A stretch of 64,000 nt of DNA from Abelmoschus esculentus (taxonomy: Eukaryota > Streptophyta > Magnoliopsida > Malvales > Malvaceae), in assembly GCA_035048815.1 (NCBI GenBank), contig JAUCBN010000016.1, positions 20,786,178 to 20,850,177 on the forward strand, written 5' to 3'. This document shows positions 60,072-64,000 of the stretch, piece after piece. Position 1 is the stretch's first letter. Each line of letters opens with the position of its first letter. The notes beneath the pieces were generated by a model that saw only the letters and a program-made list of their open reading frames with translations, did not search any database and was not told the origin of the DNA. The translations under genes and the position numbers were made by a program.

Positions 60072-61239
60072 AATATAATTATAATAAAGTGAAATATGTC
60101 AATTTTTTTTTTCGAAAATTATCTAATACAAAATAAAATAAATCTTCGACAGGGGGTTGATCGGTTAATTCAATAAGAAATGGGGGTTAGCGCTCGATTT
60201 CGTTGGTACCATCCAATTGAATGCAATTCAATTGGATTGTTTCTTTATTCAATGAAGGAATTTTAAAGTTCAACCAACCTATTTTCAAAATAGGAAGTGG
60301 ATAAATAAAAATTTTGAGAGAGTCTTTCATTTGTCTATCATTTGTCTATCATTATAGGCAATACTATCCATATTATCTATGGAATTCGAACCCGAACTCT
60401 ATTTATGATTCCTTATTTCTATCGCATTTTTCTATCTCATTTCGTATTTTATTTTAGCATATCGATTTTTTTTTACGTCCAACCTCTCCACCTTTTTCCA
60501 TCTATATTCCTTTTTTTTTCATTTCATGAACGAATTAGGCCTATTTTCACATCTAGGATTTACATATACAACATATATTACTGTCAAGCTGTCAAGGGTG
60601 AATTTATTATTTTGTAGTAGTGAGTTTAATTTCTTATTTTTTATTATTGATTTCTTATTATTGAGTTTATATTATATAATTTTCTAATTTATATTAGATA
60701 TTAGAATATTAATTCTAATTAATTCTAGTTCTAATTAATTCTATTATATATTTATATATTCTAATATATATATTCTAATATATATTATATATTCTAATTA
60801 TTATATTTTATTTATATTATATTATTTTTTATATTATTTTATTCTATTTTATAATTCTATTTTTATTTTCTATTTTTATTTATAATATATTATTTAATAT
60901 TTAATATTATATTATTTTTTATATTATTTTTTATTATTTATATATTTCTATTACATTACATTTATTTTCATTTATTTTATTTGCATTTCGATTCAAAAAA
61001 AGTAAGGAATTATAAACTTGAAAAACACGGATCGGGTTGCGCCATACATATGAAAGAATATAGAATAATGATGTATTTGGCGAATCAAATACCATGGTCT
61101 AATAAGGAACCTTTCGGATTAGTTTAGTTGATAATTTTTTGAAAGATTTCTTCGAAAAGGTTTCATTAACTCCTCATTTATGTCGAGTAGACCTTGTTGT
61201 TGCGAGAATTCTTAATTCATGAGTTGTAGGGAGGGACTT
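60072..61239. other. atpB-rbcL plastid spacer
   Basis: Divergent promoter region. 60.65-60.96 kb consists of repeated TTATATTATATTCTAA-like words. The rbcL promoter is listed separately. No gene. Confidence 0.7.
61037..61066 (+). promoter_or_regulatory. rbcL plastid (PEP) promoter
   Basis: A -35 box TTGCGC (61037-61042), an 18-bp spacer and a -10 box TAGAAT (61061-61066; the common plastid form is TACAAT) lie about 175 bp before the rbcL ATG. A GGAGG ribosome-binding sequence sits at 61229-61235. Inert in the nucleus. Confidence 0.7.
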
Positions 61240-62577
61240 ATGTCACCACAAACAGAGACTAAAACAGGTGTTGGATTCCAAGCCGGTGTTAAAGAGTATA
61301 AATTGACTTATTATACTCCTCAATATGAAACCAAAGATACTGATATCTTGGCAGCCTTCCGAGTAACTCCTCAACCTGGAGTTCCGCCTGAGGAAGCAGG
61401 GGCCGCGGTAGCTGCTGAATCTTCTACTGGTACATGGACAACCGTGTGGACCGATGGGCTTACCAGCCTTGATCGTTACAAAGGGCGATGCTACCACATT
61501 GATCCCGTTCCTGGAGAAGACGATCAATATATATGTTATGTAGCTTACCCCTTAGACCTTTTTGAAGAAGGTTCTGTTACTAACATGTTTACTTCCATTG
61601 TGGGTAATGTATTTGGGTTCAAAGCCCTGCGCGCTCTACGTCTAGAGGATCTGCGAATCCCTACTGCTTATATTAAAACTTTCCAAGGCCCGCCTCATGG
61701 CATCCAGGTTGAAAGAGATAAATTGAACAAGTATGGTCGCCCCCTATTAGGATGTACTATTAAACCTAAATTGGGGTTATCCGCTAAGAACTATGGTAGA
61801 GCAGTTTATGAATGTCTACGCGGCGGACTTGATTTTACCAAAGATGATGAGAATGTGAACTCCCAACCATTTATGCGCTGGAGAGACCGTTTCTTATTTT
61901 GTGCCGAAGCTATTTATAAAGCACAGGCTGAAACAGGTGAAATCAAAGGGCATTACTTGAATGCTACTGCGGGTACATGTGAAGAAATGATGAAAAGGGC
62001 CGCGTGTGCCAGAGAATTGGGAGTTCCTATCGTAATGCATGACTACTTAACAGGTGGGTTCACTGCAAATACTACCTTGGCTCATTATTGCCGAGATAAC
62101 GGTCTACTTCTTCACATCCATCGCGCAATGCACGCAGTTATTGATAGACAGAAGAATCATGGTATGCACTTTCGTGTACTAGCTAAAGCTTTACGTATGT
62201 CTGGTGGAGATCATATTCACGCTGGTACAGTAGTAGGTAAACTTGAAGGAGAAAGGGAAATAACTTTGGGCTTTGTTGATTTATTACGTGATGATTTTAT
62301 TGAAAAAGATTCAAGCCGTGGTATTTATTTCACTCAAGATTGGGTTTCTCTACCAGGTGTTCTGCCCGTAGCTTCGGGGGGTATTCACGTTTGGCATATG
62401 CCTGCTTTGACCGAGATCTTTGGAGATGATTCTGTACTACAATTCGGTGGAGGAACTTTAGGACACCCTTGGGGAAATGCACCGGGTGCCTTGAAGAGGC
62501 TTTCTCCTCTCTTACACACAATGCCGAACGAGAAAGGTTTTCTGCTTTCCGATCGTGTCCTGAATTTCATTTCCTAG
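61240..62577 (+). pseudogene. rbcL: rbcL, Rubisco large subunit, 3' truncated and fused
   Basis: Large subunit of Rubisco. The start is the ATG after GGGAGGGACTT at 61240; the in-frame ATG at 61219 lies in the plastid leader. Codons 1-417 follow the family closely, including catalytic TIKPKLG, the carbamylated Lys in GGLDFTKDDEN, HIHRAMHA and the loop-6 Lys in VVGKLEGE. After NAPGA (62490) the homology ends. 28 unrelated codons (LKRLSPLLHTMPNEKGF...) lead to a TAG. The normal protein has about 58-60 further residues. One notable substitution is Ser for Arg in EKDSSRG. The junction is clean and the downstream sequence is not plastid-like. Confidence 0.92.
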
Positions 62578-62950
62578 TAAAGTAAAGGACGACTTTACCG
62601 ATGCCTGAATACGCAAGGAAGAAAGGGCAGGGCTCGCTCTACCCGACCCGATCTGACTTTTGTTGTTTCCTGACTGACAGTCATTCTCCGCAGCGACCAT
62701 TTCCTTCGTTGGCAGAATAGAATGTAAGTCTTCAATAAATCCCGATTGGTGTGAAGCAAGCAGGAATATCTAGCCTAGGTTCACTACCATTGAGAAAGAG
62801 ACTTTAAAGCAATGGACATAGGTTCGGAAAGCTTGTTCAGCCCCAGGTAGCGAACATAGACCAGAAGAGCTTGACTGGCATGGATGACCAGCCTTTCCCC
62901 ACCGGCTAATCAAAAAAGCAGAAGAAGTGCATATCGCACCCTTAGCTTAG
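62491..62950. other. Mitochondrion-like filler between plastid pieces
   Basis: About 0.4-0.5 kb with clearly higher GC than the plastid and nuclear spacers around it and no recognisable gene. Its texture (for example GAAGCAAGCAGGAATATC, AAGAAAGGGCAGGGCTCG) is that of plant mitochondrial intergenic DNA. This is judged by composition only. Confidence 0.4.
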
Positions 62951-63239
62951 GATATTTTCCTTTGTCTCTCAAGAGTAGTTATGAGGTATTATTTAACTAC
63001 ATCTATCCCAATGAGCCGTTTATCGAATTGTTGCAATTGATGTTTGATCCCGAAGAGAGGGAAGAGATCTTCGAAAAGTGGGTTTTTATGATCCGATAAA
63101 TAATCAAACCTATTTAAATGTTCCCGCGATTCTCTATTTCCTTGAAAAAGGAGCTCAACCCACAGGAACTGTTCATGATATTTTAAAGAAGGCGGGGGTT
63201 TTTACAGAACTTAGTCTTAATCAAACAAAATTCAATTAA
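62950..63239 (+). pseudogene. rps16: rps16, intron end and exon 2, with premature stop
   Basis: Plastid ribosomal protein S16. Exon 2 is 63013-63239 (227 bp, the usual size). It reads AVYRIVAIDV, then TGA at 63045-63047 where the family has Arg (CGA), then SRREGRDLRKVGFYDPINNQ to the normal end LSLNQTKFN. Upstream is the last part of the group II intron (ending CTACATCTATCCCAAT). Exon 1 and most of the intron are missing, so it is doubly broken. The C-to-T change is at a CpG, as expected from methylated nuclear DNA. Confidence 0.9.
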
Positions 63240-64000
63240 TGAAATACAAAAAAGAGGGTGTGGATGATTCATATCTAGCTTTGTATAAATTTTTCTTTAT
63301 TATTTCCTCCCCCCTCTTTTGTTCTATTCATACTAATAAATTTATTATTCGTATTTCTTATTACTATGCTACTATAGAATATTGCTACTCTACTATAGAA
63401 TATATTCTATAGAATACCGTGTTCTATAACAACAAAACCAGATTTTATGGAGCTAATTTTATTCATATAAAATATAGAGAAAAAAGATCAATTGAATAAA
63501 TGAAGTAATTGCATTTTTTTAAATATGTTATTTTTAAAAATACCATAAAATAAGATAAAAAAAACAGAAACATATATAACATATAAAAATAGAAAATATT
63601 AATAATAATTAATAAAATAAAAAAAAATAATAATTAATAAAAAAAAATTACAAAATTTTTTTTTTTTCATTGTATTTTTTATAGTCTTTTTTCTATTCTT
63701 TATTCTTTTCTCAACTCTCAACATTTCTATTTAAAATTTACAATCATATTGACAACAGCGTATTGAACAAATATAATTCGATCATAGATAAATAGATCTA
63801 TTTATCCCCGCCCACAAGTTTGGCACTTCACTTCATTCAAATAATGGGTTCTTTCTATAGAATTTGTTGTGATATAATAAGTTTTTTTTTTATTGTAATT
63901 GTATTGAAACAAAAAAAATGGATAACAATGGAATGAATAAGACAGGAGGCGGTCCGCAAATTTTCACTTATTCTATGCTATGTTTTTATCTGAGAATTTC
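63240..64000. other. rps16-trnK side plastid spacer
   Basis: AT-rich sequence after rps16 with long A and T runs, resembling the plastid spacer on the trnK/matK side. No gene seen up to the window edge; the insertion continues beyond it. Confidence 0.5.

Larger units (their letters stand above)
56000..64000. mobile_element. Organelle-derived insertion, composite
   Basis: Plastid order trnV-UAC(-), trnM-CAU(+), atpE(-), atpB(-), rbcL(+) is kept to 62490. About 0.4-0.5 kb of non-plastid, GC-richer sequence follows, then the rps16 3' half and the rps16-trnK side spacer up to the window edge. Because rbcL and rps16 are far apart in plastid genomes and the filler looks mitochondrial, transfer by way of a mitochondrial genome (plastid-to-mitochondrion-to-nucleus) is a fair guess. 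Direct plastid origin with rearrangement, or a misjoined organelle contig, is the alternative. The left limit is approximate and the right end is outside the window. Confidence 0.85.

Noticed and set aside
61219..61239. Upstream in-frame ATG as the rbcL start
   Set aside because: It lies in the plastid leader before the GGAGG site; the family start is MSPQTETK at 61240.
63011..63014. ATGA as a further stop in rps16
   Set aside because: The T is the last base of the intron; exon 2 begins at GAGCC with the split Arg codon.

Overview
This is a piece of a eudicot plant nuclear chromosome with an organelle-derived block at its right end. The evidence is intron-rich genes with GT..AG introns, plant-specific families (BODYGUARD hydrolase, CID RNA-binding protein, HP30 import protein, IQD, RLCK), very AT-rich spacers full of foldback elements, and plastid genes in plastid order from about 56 kb onward. 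The genes would suit a rosid such as the Malvales, but I cannot fix the species.

Left part (0-27 kb). A TBC RabGAP gene (minus, running off the left edge) is followed by a small two-TM protein gene, a BODYGUARD-type alpha/beta hydrolase gene (minus), a tandem pair of intronless GOST/lung-7TM receptor genes (plus), an eroded IQD calmodulin-binding pseudogene (minus), a ten-exon CID gene with PAM2 and two RRMs (minus), a candidate 51-residue two-exon gene (minus), a GH17 beta-1,3-glucanase gene (minus) and a START-domain lipid-binding gene (minus).

Middle (27-47 kb). A gene-free stretch with two long foldback elements leads to NUP98 (12 exons, plus), RPL9 (plus), a non-RD receptor-like cytoplasmic kinase gene (plus) and an HP30-type Tim17/22/23 plus SAM gene (minus).

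Repeat-rich part (46.6-53.2 kb). It holds a telomere-repeat-cored foldback element, a larger foldback element, duplicated pieces of the HP30 gene, a 330-bp direct repeat whose second copy acts as an empty site, and retroelement-like debris. A Kazal inhibitor gene and an unidentified two-exon gene follow.

Right end (about 56-64 kb). Plastid-derived DNA carries trnV-UAC, trnM-CAU, atpE, atpB and rbcL in plastid order. rbcL is cut after codon 417 and joined to about 0.4-0.5 kb of non-plastid, mitochondrion-like sequence, then to the 3' half of rps16. atpE has a 13-bp deletion and rps16 a CGA-to-TGA stop, so the block is decaying, although atpB and most of rbcL are intact.

The neighbours do not form a pathway; this is ordinary plant gene order. 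I found no convincing new multi-gene system. The most interesting points are two foldback elements with telomere-like cores, the composite organelle insertion, the 51-residue gene candidate, and two otherwise clean genes (TBC, RPL9) each broken by one extra T.
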